Source of the DNA: Candidatus Zixiibacteriota bacterium
GTDB taxonomy: Bacteria; Zixibacteria; MSB-5A5; GN15; FEB-12
Assembly (NCBI GenBank): GCA_040756055.1
Contig: JBFLZR010000002.1
Location: 522,411-586,410 of the forward strand
Reading direction: 5' to 3'
Length of the DNA: 64,000 nucleotides
Each line of letters starts with the position of its first letter. Position 1 is the first letter of the stretch. Under the pieces are notes generated by a model. It ran no database searches and had not been told where the DNA came from. It worked only from the letters and a program-made list of their open reading frames with translations. Below are positions 9,504-18,334 of this stretch, piece by piece. Both the position numbers and the translations under genes were made by a program.

Positions 9504-10754
9504 ATGGGACATATGGCAGGTAAAGATCTATATCGCAAGCTGGGTCGGAAAATCGACGGCCTGACTCTTCGCGCCCCCTGGAGTGATAAACTTTACAATA
9601 TCCTCAAGGAGCTTTATACGCAGGAGGAAGTGCAGCTGGTCGTAAAGATGCCTTACGGGATATCGGATTTCGACAAGATTCAACGGGTGACCAAATACGA
9701 ACCGGGCAGACTGCGAAACCTCCTTGACAATCTGACCGAAAAAGGGCTGGTAATGGATATCTGGATGAACGGGAGCTACCGTTACATTATCTCGCCTTTG
9801 GTAGTGGGGATATTCGAGTTTACCATGATGCGTACTCGCGGCGAGCTGGATTATAAGGAATGGGCCGGGCTTTTTAACGATTACTTACAGGATGGCGGCA
9901 AGTTCATGGCCGCAAACTTTGGTCGCGGCCAGCAGGTCGGACCTCTCCGGGCCCTTCCTTACGAAGACAGCATAGATGATTCGGACTATGTTGAGGTGCT
10001 CGATTATGAGAAAGCCTCGGCTATAATCGACAGCCAGGATAAGTTCGCGATCGGTATCTGCTCGTGCCGGCACGAGAAGCTCCACGCCGGGCAGAAAAAA
10101 TGCGAGGCCCCTCTGGAGACCTGTTCGACACTTGGCCCGACAATCGAATACATGGTACGTCACGGTTTCGCGCGCGAGGTTTCGAAAACGGAGATGAAAG
10201 AGAACCTGGCTCGTTCGAAGGAGATGAAGCTGGTTCTGTGCGCGGATAACACCAAAAGCAATGTGTCGTTTATCTGTCATTGCTGCGGGTGCTGCTGCAA
10301 CGTGCTCCTGGGAATAAGTCAATTCGGATATCCCAATGCGGTCGTGACCTCTTCTTTTATCGCCCGTTGCGATGAAGATACCTGTATCGAGTGCGGTGAC
10401 TGCGTGGAGGGTTGTCCGATAAACGCCATAACGAACGGCGTCGATTCCTCCCCGAAAATCGATGAATCGGTCTGCATGGGATGCGGCGTCTGCGCACTGA
10501 CCTGCAGCAGCGGCGCGCTCAAGCTGGTGAAACGCGAACAGAGGGTCCTGCACCCCGAGGATACTTTCGAAAGAGTGATTCTACAGTGTCTCGAAAGAGG
10601 GACACTGCAGAACCTGTTTTTCGATGAGCCGGATCGATTTTCCCACAAGTTCTTGCGCGGGGTCGTAGGTGGCTTTCTGAAACTTCCGCCGGTGAAGAAA
10701 TCGCTGATGAGTGATACCCTGCGTTCGAGATTTCTTCACACGCTCAGAAGCTGA
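9504..10754 (+). CDS. Cysteine-rich 4Fe-4S protein with N-terminal winged-helix-like region
   Basis: The product is 416 residues and cytoplasmic. Residues 40-110 resemble a winged helix (recognition of 'FDKIQRVTKYEPGRLRNLL', wing around 'GLVMDIWMNGSY'). A middle domain contains two unusual cysteine groups, 'ICSCRH...CEAPLETC' and 'CHCCGCCC'. The C-terminal part (about 285-345) is a two-cluster ferredoxin: CxxCxxCxxxCP twice ('CIECGDCVEGCP', 'CMGCGVCALTCS'). Such proteins are seen as electron carriers or redox sensors in anaerobes, but the partner is unknown. AAGGAG lies 7 bases before the start. It is followed after 47 bases by the methyltransferase-like gene, probably in one operon. Confidence 0.8.
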   Translation: MGHMAGKDLYRKLGRKIDGLTLRAPWSDKLYNILKELYTQEEVQLVVKMPYGISDFDKIQRVTKYEPGRLRNLLDNLTEKGLVMDIWMNGSYRYIISPLVVGIFEFTMMRTRGELDYKEWAGLFNDYLQDGGKFMAANFGRGQQVGPLRALPYEDSIDDSDYVEVLDYEKASAIIDSQDKFAIGICSCRHEKLHAGQKKCEAPLETCSTLGPTIEYMVRHGFAREVSKTEMKENLARSKEMKLVLCADNTKSNVSFICHCCGCCCNVLLGISQFGYPNAVVTSSFIARCDEDTCIECGDCVEGCPINAITNGVDSSPKIDESVCMGCGVCALTCSSGALKLVKREQRVLHPEDTFERVILQCLERGTLQNLFFDEPDRFSHKFLRGVVGGFLKLPPVKKSLMSDTLRSRFLHTLRS

Positions 10755-10801
10755 CGAGGTTGTGGAATATGGGCCAATTCGGGGAATCCGGAGGTTGAAT
10801 T

Positions 10802-11308
10802 ATGCTTGAACGCAAGGCTCATCACGACCGGGATGACCTGGCCGGTGAACACGAATTCGGCGATGCCGGTCAGGTCTTGTTGCTGGTCGTTTTCCTCGTA
10901 GTGTGGATAGGTGATTCTTTTATCCGGCATTATACCGATTTCCTTGCGCGGTGGGTCCCTGTCTACGGGCGCATCACGGCGGGAGCACTCATCCTGATTC
11001 TCTCCGGCTACATCGCGAAATCCGGACTGAGCATTGTCTTCGATGACACACGGGTCCACACGGGCGTTATCCGGGAGGGCATCTTCGGGCGGGTGCGGCA
11101 CCCGGTCTATCTCGGATCGCTGCTTTTTTATCTCGGGCTGACGGTGATTACCTTTTCAATCGCCTCGGCGGTAGTACTTCTGTTGGCAATAGTGTTTTAC
11201 AGCTACATTGCGAGCTATGAAGAGCGGCTGCTGATCGAGAAGTTCGGCGATGAGTACCGCAAGTACCGGGGCGAGGTACCCCGATGGTTTCCGCTATGGA
11301 AAAAGTGA
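10802..11308 (+). CDS. Isoprenylcysteine carboxyl methyltransferase (ICMT/PEMT) family membrane protein
   Basis: The product is 168 residues with three or four membrane helices. The family signature is clear near the C-terminus: 'RHPVYLGSLLFYLG' (SAM-binding His-Pro region) and 'EERLLIEKFGDEYRKY' followed by 'VPRWFP'. Bacterial members methylate small molecules, lipids or thiols; the true isoprenylcysteine substrate is absent from bacteria, so the substrate here is unknown. A GGAGG lies about 8 bases before the start. Translational neighbourhood with the iron-sulfur protein suggests a joint transcript, which ends at the terminator at 11327-11362. Confidence 0.85.
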   Translation: MLERKAHHDRDDLAGEHEFGDAGQVLLLVVFLVVWIGDSFIRHYTDFLARWVPVYGRITAGALILILSGYIAKSGLSIVFDDTRVHTGVIREGIFGRVRHPVYLGSLLFYLGLTVITFSIASAVVLLLAIVFYSYIASYEERLLIEKFGDEYRKYRGEVPRWFPLWKK

Positions 11309-11326
11309 TTTTGCGGGAATCAGTTG

Positions 11327-11362
11327 AAAAAAAAAGAGACCGGGGATACCGGTCTCTTTTTT
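11327..11362. terminator. Bidirectional rho-independent terminator
   Basis: GAGACCGG pairs with CCGGTCTC around the loop GGATA; a run of A precedes it and a run of T follows, so it works on both strands. It serves the methyltransferase-like gene on one side and the RNA-binding protein gene on the other. Confidence 0.9.
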
Positions 11363-11377
11363 GATGAGCTTTGGCGA

Positions 11378-11695
11378 TTACCAGCCACCGCGGTTGCCGC
11401 CGCGGCTTCCGCCACGACCGCCACCGCCACCGCCGCTACGCGGGCCTTTGTCGGCGCGCGGACGAGCTTCGTTGACGTTGAGCGTGCGGCCGTTCATATC
11501 CTGACCATTGAGGCCATTGATAGCCGACGTCGCTGCGTCCTTGCTGGACATCTCTACGAAAGCAAAGCCTCTCGGTTCGCCGGTATATTTGTCCTTGATA
11601 ATGTTCACGCTTGATACTTCGCCATAGCCTTCGAAGGCCTGACGTAACTGCTCTTCTGTCGTATCGAACGACAGGTTGCCGATGTAGATATTCAT
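11378..11695 (-). CDS. RNA-binding protein with one RRM domain
   Basis: The product is 105 residues. Residues 1-80 form a classic RNA recognition motif: RNP2 'IYIGNL' and RNP1 'RGFAFVEM' with the usual aromatic positions. The last 25 residues are Arg/Gly-rich, as in cyanobacterial and proteobacterial RbpA-type proteins that bind RNA and are often cold-induced. The start at 11695 is chosen over one four codons upstream because GGAG lies 7 bases before it. Gene ends at the bidirectional terminator. It probably acts as an RNA chaperone in the cytoplasm (known for the family, not shown here). Confidence 0.92.
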   Translation of the reverse strand: MNIYIGNLSFDTTEEQLRQAFEGYGEVSSVNIIKDKYTGEPRGFAFVEMSSKDAATSAINGLNGQDMNGRTLNVNEARPRADKGPRSGGGGGGRGGSRGGNRGGW

Positions 11696-12100
11696 TCTAC
11701 ACTCCAAAAATGTCTACCCCAACCTCCATGCTCGTCCCTGCGGACTGCGTCAGTCGAAATAAACCCGTTCTTGCGCACTATTGCGCGTCGGTCCCCAACT
11801 TCAGCTTTCTCTTAGATTTGACCTAATGAACAAAGCCTTGATAAAAGCGTGTACGGAAACCATAAATTGATGGTGAATTATACAGGTTGTAACCAATAAA
11901 GTCCACAGATATAAACAACGGTTTGCAATATTAATAAGTTCCCCAGACAACCTCCTTACATCAGGCCAGAATATCCGCTTAAGAGAAACATCGGTATCGA
12001 CCCTCTGATGGTTTCGCAACTGTCTGTTAAACAATGAGTTGGCCCGGGCAGTGATGGCTGCGCCCCCTGCGAGAGGCCGCACATTATCTATAGGGTAATA

Positions 12101-12123
12101 TTTTTTATGTTTTACATAAAAAA
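12101..12123. promoter_or_regulatory. 10-bp inverted repeat next to the XRE promoter
   Basis: TTTTTTATGT and ACATAAAAAA form a perfect inverted repeat with a three-base spacer, ending four bases before the -35 box of the XRE gene. It is a good candidate operator for self-control by the XRE protein, or an A/T hairpin terminating transcription from the left. Confidence 0.5.
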
Positions 12124-12127
12124 ATCC

Positions 12128-12156
12128 TTGACAAGCATAAATACTGGCCATTTATT
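12128..12156 (+). promoter_or_regulatory. Sigma-70-type promoter of the XRE gene
   Basis: TTGACA at 12128-12133, a 17-base spacer, and TTTATT at 12151-12156. The predicted transcription start (about 12163) falls at the ATG itself, so the message may be leaderless; GAGG lies only one base before the ATG, too close for normal use. Confidence 0.55.
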
Positions 12157-12161
12157 GAGGC

Positions 12162-12374
12162 ATGCCTATTCAGATAAACTTGGATGTCATGTTGGCAAGA
12201 CGAAAAATGTCACTGACCGAGTTGAGTGCCAGAATCGGGATTTCAATGACCAACCTGTCGCTTCTGAAAACCGGTAAGGTCAAGGGTGTGAGATTCAGCA
12301 CCCTTGAGGCAATTTGTAAAGAACTGGAGTGCCAGCCCGGCGATATCGTAGAATACATCCCCGAGTTCGTATGA
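12162..12374 (+). CDS. XRE/Cro-CI-type regulator (YozG-like)
   Basis: The product is 70 residues and consists of a single helix-turn-helix domain: 'LARRKMSLTELSARIGIS' (helices 1-2), 'MTNLSLLKTGKVKGVRFSTL' (recognition helix and following turn) and 'AICKELECQPGDIVEYIP' at the end. This is the compact YozG-like form, usually paired with a membrane protein gene directly downstream; here too a six-helix protein follows 55 bases later. Members are transcription regulators binding short inverted repeats. A probable operator lies just upstream (12101-12123). Confidence 0.92.
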   Translation: MPIQINLDVMLARRKMSLTELSARIGISMTNLSLLKTGKVKGVRFSTLEAICKELECQPGDIVEYIPEFV

Positions 12375-12429
12375 TCTCTCAGACCTGACCGGGCGATCAG
12401 CAGCATCTATTCACTAAGGAGAATTTGCG

Positions 12430-13032
12430 ATGGATGAAAACCAATACTCAACCGCCGGATGGCTGGCTATCGTGCACGCTATCCTCTTTCCGCTGTCAAT
12501 AGGGTTGGGTTTTTTGGAGTATGGAATCAGCATGGCCCGCCACCGTGAGGCTCATCTTCAGTGGGGCATTAGTGACATACTCGGCATTATGGCGACCATA
12601 GCGATCGTGTATGTGCTCGTTGTTTTCAGAAAGCTTCTAAATGAACGCTACAATTATCGCGGCATAGATTTTCTGATTACTGTCTCGATCTGGTGGGCCA
12701 TCATTTTTCAGGTGGTAGGCACGATGATTACCGGTCTTACGGTAGTCATGTCGCCGGTCCCGGAGATTTTGCTCACCATAGTGCTGGTGTCATTCTTCGC
12801 GCTGGCCATGATCATTATTGGTATCGTTGATATCCTGGTCGCCGTCAGGCTCTTCAGGGCAAAAAGTGAGCTCAACGACCTCATTATCGCTTTTGCGGTG
12901 ATAACCGTGGCCGCCGGGGTTTTTGAAATAACCGTCATTCTCTCACCGCTGTCGCTGCTTCTGGTACCGGTTTCATCGGTACTTCTCGGCGTGATTCTAC
13001 TCAAGGAAAAAGAGACGGTGGAATTTGTGTAA
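12430..13032 (+). CDS. Six-helix membrane protein of unknown family
   Basis: The product is 200 residues. Hydrophobic segments lie at about residues 10-32, 42-63, 75-100, 105-133, 140-160 and 165-190, giving six helices with short charged loops ('RHREAH', 'NERYNYR', 'FRAKSELND'). No enzymatic motif is visible. In comparable loci the partner of a YozG-type regulator is a DUF2975 protein, but the conserved features of that family are not apparent here. AAGGAG lies 8 bases before the start. It is probably co-transcribed with and controlled by the XRE gene. Confidence 0.8.
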   Translation: MDENQYSTAGWLAIVHAILFPLSIGLGFLEYGISMARHREAHLQWGISDILGIMATIAIVYVLVVFRKLLNERYNYRGIDFLITVSIWWAIIFQVVGTMITGLTVVMSPVPEILLTIVLVSFFALAMIIIGIVDILVAVRLFRAKSELNDLIIAFAVITVAAGVFEITVILSPLSLLLVPVSSVLLGVILLKEKETVEFV

Positions 13033-13264
13033 TTTGCGTCAACTGCCATCAGATTCCAAATAAACCGTAGCGATGGCCGCTCTACCACGGGTGTCGGCCC
13101 GCCTTCGGCCAAACTCAAGGCGCCGCAACAAATACTCCCTCTGAACGTATATCAGAGAAATTGCGTCATAAACTAAAACGCTTGCGTAGTGACAGGCGAA
13201 TCGGTTTCATAATCGAATAATGTCAGCAGCAATCTGTGAGAAACGCAAAGATAGGAGTTTCTGA

Positions 13265-14557
13265 ATGCGAGTAGTGGTCCTGATTTGCTGTCTGGTGTTG
13301 TTTTTGCCGCTCGCGGCCCTCTCGGCCGACTGGCACATTCAACATCTTGACAACGGTCTAAAAGTCATGATTTTGGAGAACCATCAGGTTCCGCAGGTCA
13401 ATATCTCAACAACCATCAGAGTCGGCGCCAAGAACGAGTCGGAATATTTTGACGGCGCCACGCATTTCCTCGAGCACCTGATACTCTTTCGCGGCACCCA
13501 AGAGATGACCGGTGAGGAGCTTGGCGACGCGATGAAGAGTCACGGCGCTTATTTCAACGGCTACACTTCATCGGATTGGACCGATTTCGTGATCTCTCTT
13601 CCCGGCGAAAATCTCGATTTCGCGCTGAAGATTCACGCCGACATGCTCTTCCGCTCCAATTTCCCGGCCGCCGAGATGGATAAGGAACGGCAGGCCATTT
13701 TGGAGGAAATAAATATTTCCGAAGACAGGCCCTTCTCAACAGCCTACCGGTCATCTTTGTCGGCGCTTTACGGCAAACATCCTTACTCGAAGAACGTGCT
13801 GGGCACGAAAGAAAACGTAAGCAGCATTCCGCGCGATTCCATTTACGCCTACTACAAGCGCTACTACGCGCCCAACAATATGACGATGGTCATAGTGGGT
13901 GATGTCGCTCCTGAGTCGACGACGGAGTTGGTGAAACAGTATTTCGGCGGTTTCCCGGAGGGAACGGTGCCGAAGGATAATTATGCCGAACCTCCGAAGA
14001 GAGGCGAGGTGGTCGCTCAGGAAATCAAAAAGGATGTCGGACAGGCTTACCTGATGATGAGCACAATCGGTCCGGATATAGCAAGTTCCGACCAGTTCAC
14101 CTGCGACATCATGGCGGCCCTTCTGGGGACCGGCGAATCGAGTCGCCTTTTCAAGAAACTGAAAGATGAGCTCGGTCTGGTTTACAGCGTGGGCTTCTCG
14201 TTCTATACCAGCAAGTATGAAGGCATGCTGTTTTCCTTCGCCACCCTGGATCCATCGAACCTGGCATCGGTCGAAGAAACGATCAACGAAGTACTCAACG
14301 AGGTGCGCGAAAACGGCTTCACCGAGCAGGAGCTTCAGAAAGCCAAGAACTATATCAAGACCAGTCACTACACCTCGCTGGAGCGCGGTCTTGATCTCGC
14401 GGACAAGTACACGCAGTACGACGCCATGTACAGCCACGAATTCGTGACAGCCTACCCTGACAATATTGAGAAAGTGACGCTGGCCGAACTCAACGCGGCG
14501 GCTCAGAAGTATCTTAACACCGACTCATATGTCAAAACGACGGTGGTGCCCAAATGA
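13265..14557 (+). CDS. Zinc peptidase, M16 family (catalytic subunit)
   Basis: The product is 430 residues with a Sec signal peptide (about 1-20), so it acts in the periplasm. The inverted zinc motif HxxEH is intact (His67, Glu70, His71), and the third ligand lies about 76 residues later in 'ILEEI' (Glu147 or 148). The second M16 domain begins near residue 230. Length matches the short M16B peptidases that work as heterodimers. The next gene starts within its stop codon (ATGA overlap, 14554-14557) and encodes a homologue without the zinc motif, so the two likely form one enzyme that degrades peptides. Confidence 0.93.
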   Translation: MRVVVLICCLVLFLPLAALSADWHIQHLDNGLKVMILENHQVPQVNISTTIRVGAKNESEYFDGATHFLEHLILFRGTQEMTGEELGDAMKSHGAYFNGYTSSDWTDFVISLPGENLDFALKIHADMLFRSNFPAAEMDKERQAILEEINISEDRPFSTAYRSSLSALYGKHPYSKNVLGTKENVSSIPRDSIYAYYKRYYAPNNMTMVIVGDVAPESTTELVKQYFGGFPEGTVPKDNYAEPPKRGEVVAQEIKKDVGQAYLMMSTIGPDIASSDQFTCDIMAALLGTGESSRLFKKLKDELGLVYSVGFSFYTSKYEGMLFSFATLDPSNLASVEETINEVLNEVRENGFTEQELQKAKNYIKTSHYTSLERGLDLADKYTQYDAMYSHEFVTAYPDNIEKVTLAELNAAAQKYLNTDSYVKTTVVPK

Positions 14558-15873
14558 AGAAGACAGCAACTTACACGGTAATGGCGGTTCTTGTAGCGAT
14601 TGTTCTCGTCGGGTGCGGACACAGGGCCGGCCAGATAGAGATGGGAGCCGACAACTACGGCAAAGCGGTTCTCGATAACGGCATCACCATACTTGTCAAT
14701 TACGACGAAACCACATCGCTGACCGCGGCCCGGGTTCAGATCGGTGGCGGCGTGCTTACGGAGACCGCAGAAAACAACGGCATCACCAATCTGATGACCA
14801 ACATGCTTCTCAAGGGCAACACCGAGATGTCGGCCTCCGAGATAACCGAACGGCTGGATTTTCTCGGCGCCAATGTCAGTGTCGACTGTTCGAGGGACTA
14901 CAGTTACATTTCATTCGTCTGCCTCTCGGAAAATCTCGAGGAAGTGTTCGACATTATCGCCCGTTCGATTACCTCGCCGACCTTCCCCGAAGCTGAGTTG
15001 ACCAAGCTGAAACTGCAGGTCGAAGGAAACATAAAGGCCGAGGGCGATAACCAGGCCCAGGCCTGCAGCAAGCTGTTCTTCGCGACCATGTACGGCAACG
15101 AGGGTTATGGCCTGCCGGCGCTGGGAACGGTTGAATCAATCGAGAATATCCATATCGAGGATATCAAAGAGCATTATCGAGCCTTAATTGGAGGCAACAA
15201 TATCATATTCTCGATAGCCACGAATCTGTCGCCGCAGCGCATCCCGGCGCTGGTTGACAACCGGCTGGGCGGAATTGAACCCGATATCGACTCGAAAATC
15301 GAACCATCGCTGAAGCTTCAGGAAAACAAAGAAGGTTTCATTTCGTTCGAGCGTAATCAGTCTTTCATTTACATGGGTTTTGCGCTGCCTCATCTGAGCC
15401 TGAAGGAGGCCGCTTACATTACGCTGCTGAACGAGGTGATGGGCAACAATGTCGGCTCGCGGCTTTGGTATCTTCGTCAGAAGGAAAAACTGGCCTACGC
15501 CGTTTACACTCAGTATGCCTTTGACAAATACGGCGCCATGTTTCGGGCTGCTATCGGGACTGACACCAGCAAAGTCGCGCAGGCGCTCAGCTCGCTGGAT
15601 AGAGAGTGGAATCTGCTTGCGGAGAAAGGACTGGCCGAGCAGGAACTCGTCGATGCGAAGGTCAATATGAAAAACAATCTGATCTACCGCATCGATCGCA
15701 AGAGCAGTCGCGCCGCCAGCATGGCAACATCCGAATGGTCAGGATACAACTACCGCTTCGTACTCGAGCTGATTGACGCGGCCGACGCGATAACACTCGA
15801 TGAGATCAACGAATTCGCCAAAAACAAGCTGACCGTTGAGAACAGATACGTTTCCATCGTCGGCAAAAAATAG
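14554..15873 (+). CDS. M16-family lipoprotein, non-catalytic partner
   Basis: The product is 439 residues. The signal ends in a lipobox ('IVLVGC'), so the protein is lipid-anchored. At the place of HxxEH it has 'NLMTN', so all zinc ligands are lost. The substrate-binding Arg/Tyr region of M16 regulatory subunits is kept in the C-terminal half ('SRLWYLRQKEKLAYAVY'). This is the known division of labour in two-subunit M16B enzymes: one chain carries zinc, the other the R/Y pair. Overlap with the upstream gene implies translational coupling and equal amounts. A terminator follows. Confidence 0.92.
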   Translation: MKKTATYTVMAVLVAIVLVGCGHRAGQIEMGADNYGKAVLDNGITILVNYDETTSLTAARVQIGGGVLTETAENNGITNLMTNMLLKGNTEMSASEITERLDFLGANVSVDCSRDYSYISFVCLSENLEEVFDIIARSITSPTFPEAELTKLKLQVEGNIKAEGDNQAQACSKLFFATMYGNEGYGLPALGTVESIENIHIEDIKEHYRALIGGNNIIFSIATNLSPQRIPALVDNRLGGIEPDIDSKIEPSLKLQENKEGFISFERNQSFIYMGFALPHLSLKEAAYITLLNEVMGNNVGSRLWYLRQKEKLAYAVYTQYAFDKYGAMFRAAIGTDTSKVAQALSSLDREWNLLAEKGLAEQELVDAKVNMKNNLIYRIDRKSSRAASMATSEWSGYNYRFVLELIDAADAITLDEINEFAKNKLTVENRYVSIVGKK

Positions 15874-15890
15874 ACAGTCACAGTCTGACA

Positions 15891-15918
15891 ACGGCAGGCC
15901 GACAAGGCCTGCCGTTTC
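15891..15918 (+). terminator. Rho-independent terminator of the M16 operon
   Basis: ACGGCAGGCC pairs with GGCCTGCCGT around GACAA, followed by a short T-rich stretch, 18 bases after the stop codon. Confidence 0.75.
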
Positions 15919-16073
15919 GTCATCGCAAAAACCCCACCCCTCTGGTAGTCTTTCATAATCCTAAATGCCACAGATTCTGCGCCCGCTGTGTCTGCCGCTT
16001 GGTTAGAAGACATCGGGGTGAGCGTCTATAAGGCAAGTATGTTCTCTATTCTCATATAAACCAGGGAGAAATT

Positions 16074-18134
16074 ATGAAAAAAACCGCACTGCTCACCGTT
16101 TTCTTGTTTGTTCTCATGGGTTTAGCTTACGCGGGTGAGATTCACGACGCCGCCGAGATGGGCGATCTTGAACGGGTCAAGTCCCTTCTCGAGGGTGATG
16201 CCGGTTTGCTCAGCGCCAGAGCGGCTGACGGAAAGACGCCTCTTCTGAGTGCCGCCTATATGGGCAACGCCGACATTGTGGCGTATCTTCTCGATATCGG
16301 CGCTGACATTAACGCCCGAACCAATTCCAACAGCACAGCATTGCACGGAGCCGGTTTCCATGGCCGTGATGAAGTGGTCCGATTACTTATCGCCAGAAAA
16401 GCGGATCTCAACGCCGCCAACAACTACGGCTTCACTCCCCTGCTGAGCTCGTGCGCGGGCGGCCGTGTCGCCAATGCGCTCATGCTGATTGAAGCCGGGG
16501 CCGACATCACCGCAAGAAATCAGGACGGTGTCGATGCTCTGCTTTTCTCAGCCTATGGTAGAAGTATCGAGTTGGTGGACAAATTGCTGACGTCCGGTGC
16601 CAGTATCGATTCCAAAAATAACAAAGGCGAAGGCGTCTTACACTATGCGGCTTTTGGCGGTAATCTCGAGTTGGTAAAGAAACTGGTAGACATGGCACAG
16701 GACCCGCTGGCAAAATCTACCGAGGGTTCGACGCCCCTGCACTCGGCCACCGGAGGGGGCTGGCCATCAGTGGTGGAATATCTGCTTGCGAAGGGAGCCG
16801 ATGTAAACGCCGCGGACGCGGAAGGCGGCACGCCCGTCCTGAATGTTGTCTGGGAACTCTACCGGCTGGAAACCGACAGTGCCGTCGCCACTTTGAGACT
16901 TCTTGTCGACAAAGGAGCAGATCTCAACTGCAAGACAGTCAATCAAGAGACTCCTCTGGTAATTGCGGTTTACCGCAGTAACCCTGAGGTGGTGAGTTTC
17001 CTGCTCGATAACAACGCCGATCCGAACATCGCCAATCCTGACGGTAATACACCGCTCATGCTGGCAGTGACTCGCGGTGATGACGACATCGCCAGGCTGC
17101 TTCTTAACAAGGGCGCGAGTGTCGATATAAAAGACAACCATTACGGCGCCACCGCGCTTCACATGGCGGCGTGCAAGGGGAATCTCGACGTTGTCAAAGT
17201 TATGCTCGAACTGGCGACCGATATAAACGTAAAGGATAACGATGGCCACACTCCCCTTTACTATGCCGGCAGATATGGACATAAACAGATTGCGCAGCTA
17301 CTTCAGTCAAACGGCGGCACGGCATCCAATTTGAACGATAGGTATGACCTCTCAGCTGCGCTCGCCGCGCAGGTCCAGCCGGGAGGAGCCATGCTGTGGT
17401 ATCTCGATCACTGCGGGTGGGCCGTAAAGACCGCCAATCACTTTATCATATTCGACTACTGGCAGAGGGGGCTCCCCACTGATCCGTCGCTGGCCAACGG
17501 ATGTATTGTTCCGTCGGAAATACTCGACCAGAATGTCGAAGTGTTCACGTCGCACACTCATCGCGACCATTATGACTCCGCTATCTTCGACTGGTACGGC
17601 ACCCTGCCGAAACTTACCTACTATTTCGGTTTCCAGGCGGAGCTTCTCCCCGAAGACGCCAGGATGGGTTACAACGGTCAGCCGTATGAGTATATCGGAC
17701 CTCGAGAACATCTGAGTTCCGACGGCATGGAGATTCACACTATCAGGGCCAACGACGCCGGGGTTGGGTTCCTGATTGAAACCGATGGGCTGAAGATTTA
17801 TTTCGCCGGGGATCATGCCGGGTGGCGGGAAGCTCAGCGGGATGGGTTTATCTCGGAAATAGACTATCTTTCGGGATTAGTCGAAAATGTCGACTTTGCC
17901 TTCGTGAACGTTACCGGCTGTCATGCCGGAGACACCATTGCTCTGGCCGAGGCAACATTCTACACGTTGGATAAGCTCCAGCCAAAGGTCATGGTGCCCA
18001 CCCATGGGAGCGGACGTGAGTGGGTTTACCAGAATTTTGCGGATAAAGTGGCAGCTCAGGGTTACCAACTGGAGATCATCTGTCCTCGGGAGAAGGGTGA
18101 CAGATTCTGTTACAGGGAAAACCAGATAATGTGA
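16074..18134 (+). CDS. Exported ankyrin-repeat protein fused to a metallo-beta-lactamase-like domain
   Basis: The product is 686 residues. A signal peptide (about 1-20) is followed by some twelve ankyrin repeats (about 24-425, recurrent 'G.TPL..A...G......LL..GAD.N'). The C-terminal part (about 435-686) is a metallo-hydrolase of the UlaG/beta-lactamase fold: HxHxDH at 494-499 ('HTHRDH'), 'YFAGDHAG' for the bridging Asp, and 'VPTHGSG' for a later His. Both modules look intact, so an active periplasmic metal-dependent hydrolase with a protein-binding arm is expected. Its substrate is unknown. It stands as its own unit with terminators before and after. Confidence 0.9.
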   Translation: MKKTALLTVFLFVLMGLAYAGEIHDAAEMGDLERVKSLLEGDAGLLSARAADGKTPLLSAAYMGNADIVAYLLDIGADINARTNSNSTALHGAGFHGRDEVVRLLIARKADLNAANNYGFTPLLSSCAGGRVANALMLIEAGADITARNQDGVDALLFSAYGRSIELVDKLLTSGASIDSKNNKGEGVLHYAAFGGNLELVKKLVDMAQDPLAKSTEGSTPLHSATGGGWPSVVEYLLAKGADVNAADAEGGTPVLNVVWELYRLETDSAVATLRLLVDKGADLNCKTVNQETPLVIAVYRSNPEVVSFLLDNNADPNIANPDGNTPLMLAVTRGDDDIARLLLNKGASVDIKDNHYGATALHMAACKGNLDVVKVMLELATDINVKDNDGHTPLYYAGRYGHKQIAQLLQSNGGTASNLNDRYDLSAALAAQVQPGGAMLWYLDHCGWAVKTANHFIIFDYWQRGLPTDPSLANGCIVPSEILDQNVEVFTSHTHRDHYDSAIFDWYGTLPKLTYYFGFQAELLPEDARMGYNGQPYEYIGPREHLSSDGMEIHTIRANDAGVGFLIETDGLKIYFAGDHAGWREAQRDGFISEIDYLSGLVENVDFAFVNVTGCHAGDTIALAEATFYTLDKLQPKVMVPTHGSGREWVYQNFADKVAAQGYQLEIICPREKGDRFCYRENQIM

Positions 18135-18179
18135 GGTTTACCTGGCCTCTTTGCCACTACCTGTAGAGAGCGCCCCGGG

Positions 18180-18208
18180 GGGGACAGGCATCAACCTGTC
18201 CCCTCTTT
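18180..18208 (+). terminator. Rho-independent terminator after the ankyrin/MBL gene
   Basis: GGGGACAGG pairs with CCTGTCCCC around CATCAA and is followed by TCTTT. The T tract is short. Confidence 0.7.
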
Positions 18209-18334
18209 CGCTGTCATGACGAAACATTCACAGAGGATGCCGAACCCTGTTTCTACTTGCGAAATCGCCGTTCGCGGGTTATTTTTAATGGGGATCTTCC
18301 CTGTGGATTATCGACGAATCGCTTGAACGCTGTC

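Larger units (their letters stand above)
11696..12161. other. Divergent intergenic region with the RRM gene leader and XRE promoter
   Basis: No gene is supported in these 466 bases. An open frame on the minus strand (11801-12151) has no ribosome binding site and an unlikely composition. The right end holds the inverted repeat and promoter described separately. The left part would be a long 5' leader for the RRM gene if its promoter lies far upstream, as is common for cold-regulated genes, but no thermosensor-like fold was identified. Confidence 0.4.

Noticed and set aside
9195-9512. Minus-strand open frame of 105 codons in the divergent region
   Set aside because: No ribosome binding site, unlikely composition, overlaps the start of the iron-sulfur protein gene.
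11801-12151. Minus-strand open frame of 116 codons
   Set aside because: Lies over the XRE promoter region, no ribosome binding site, no recognisable domain.
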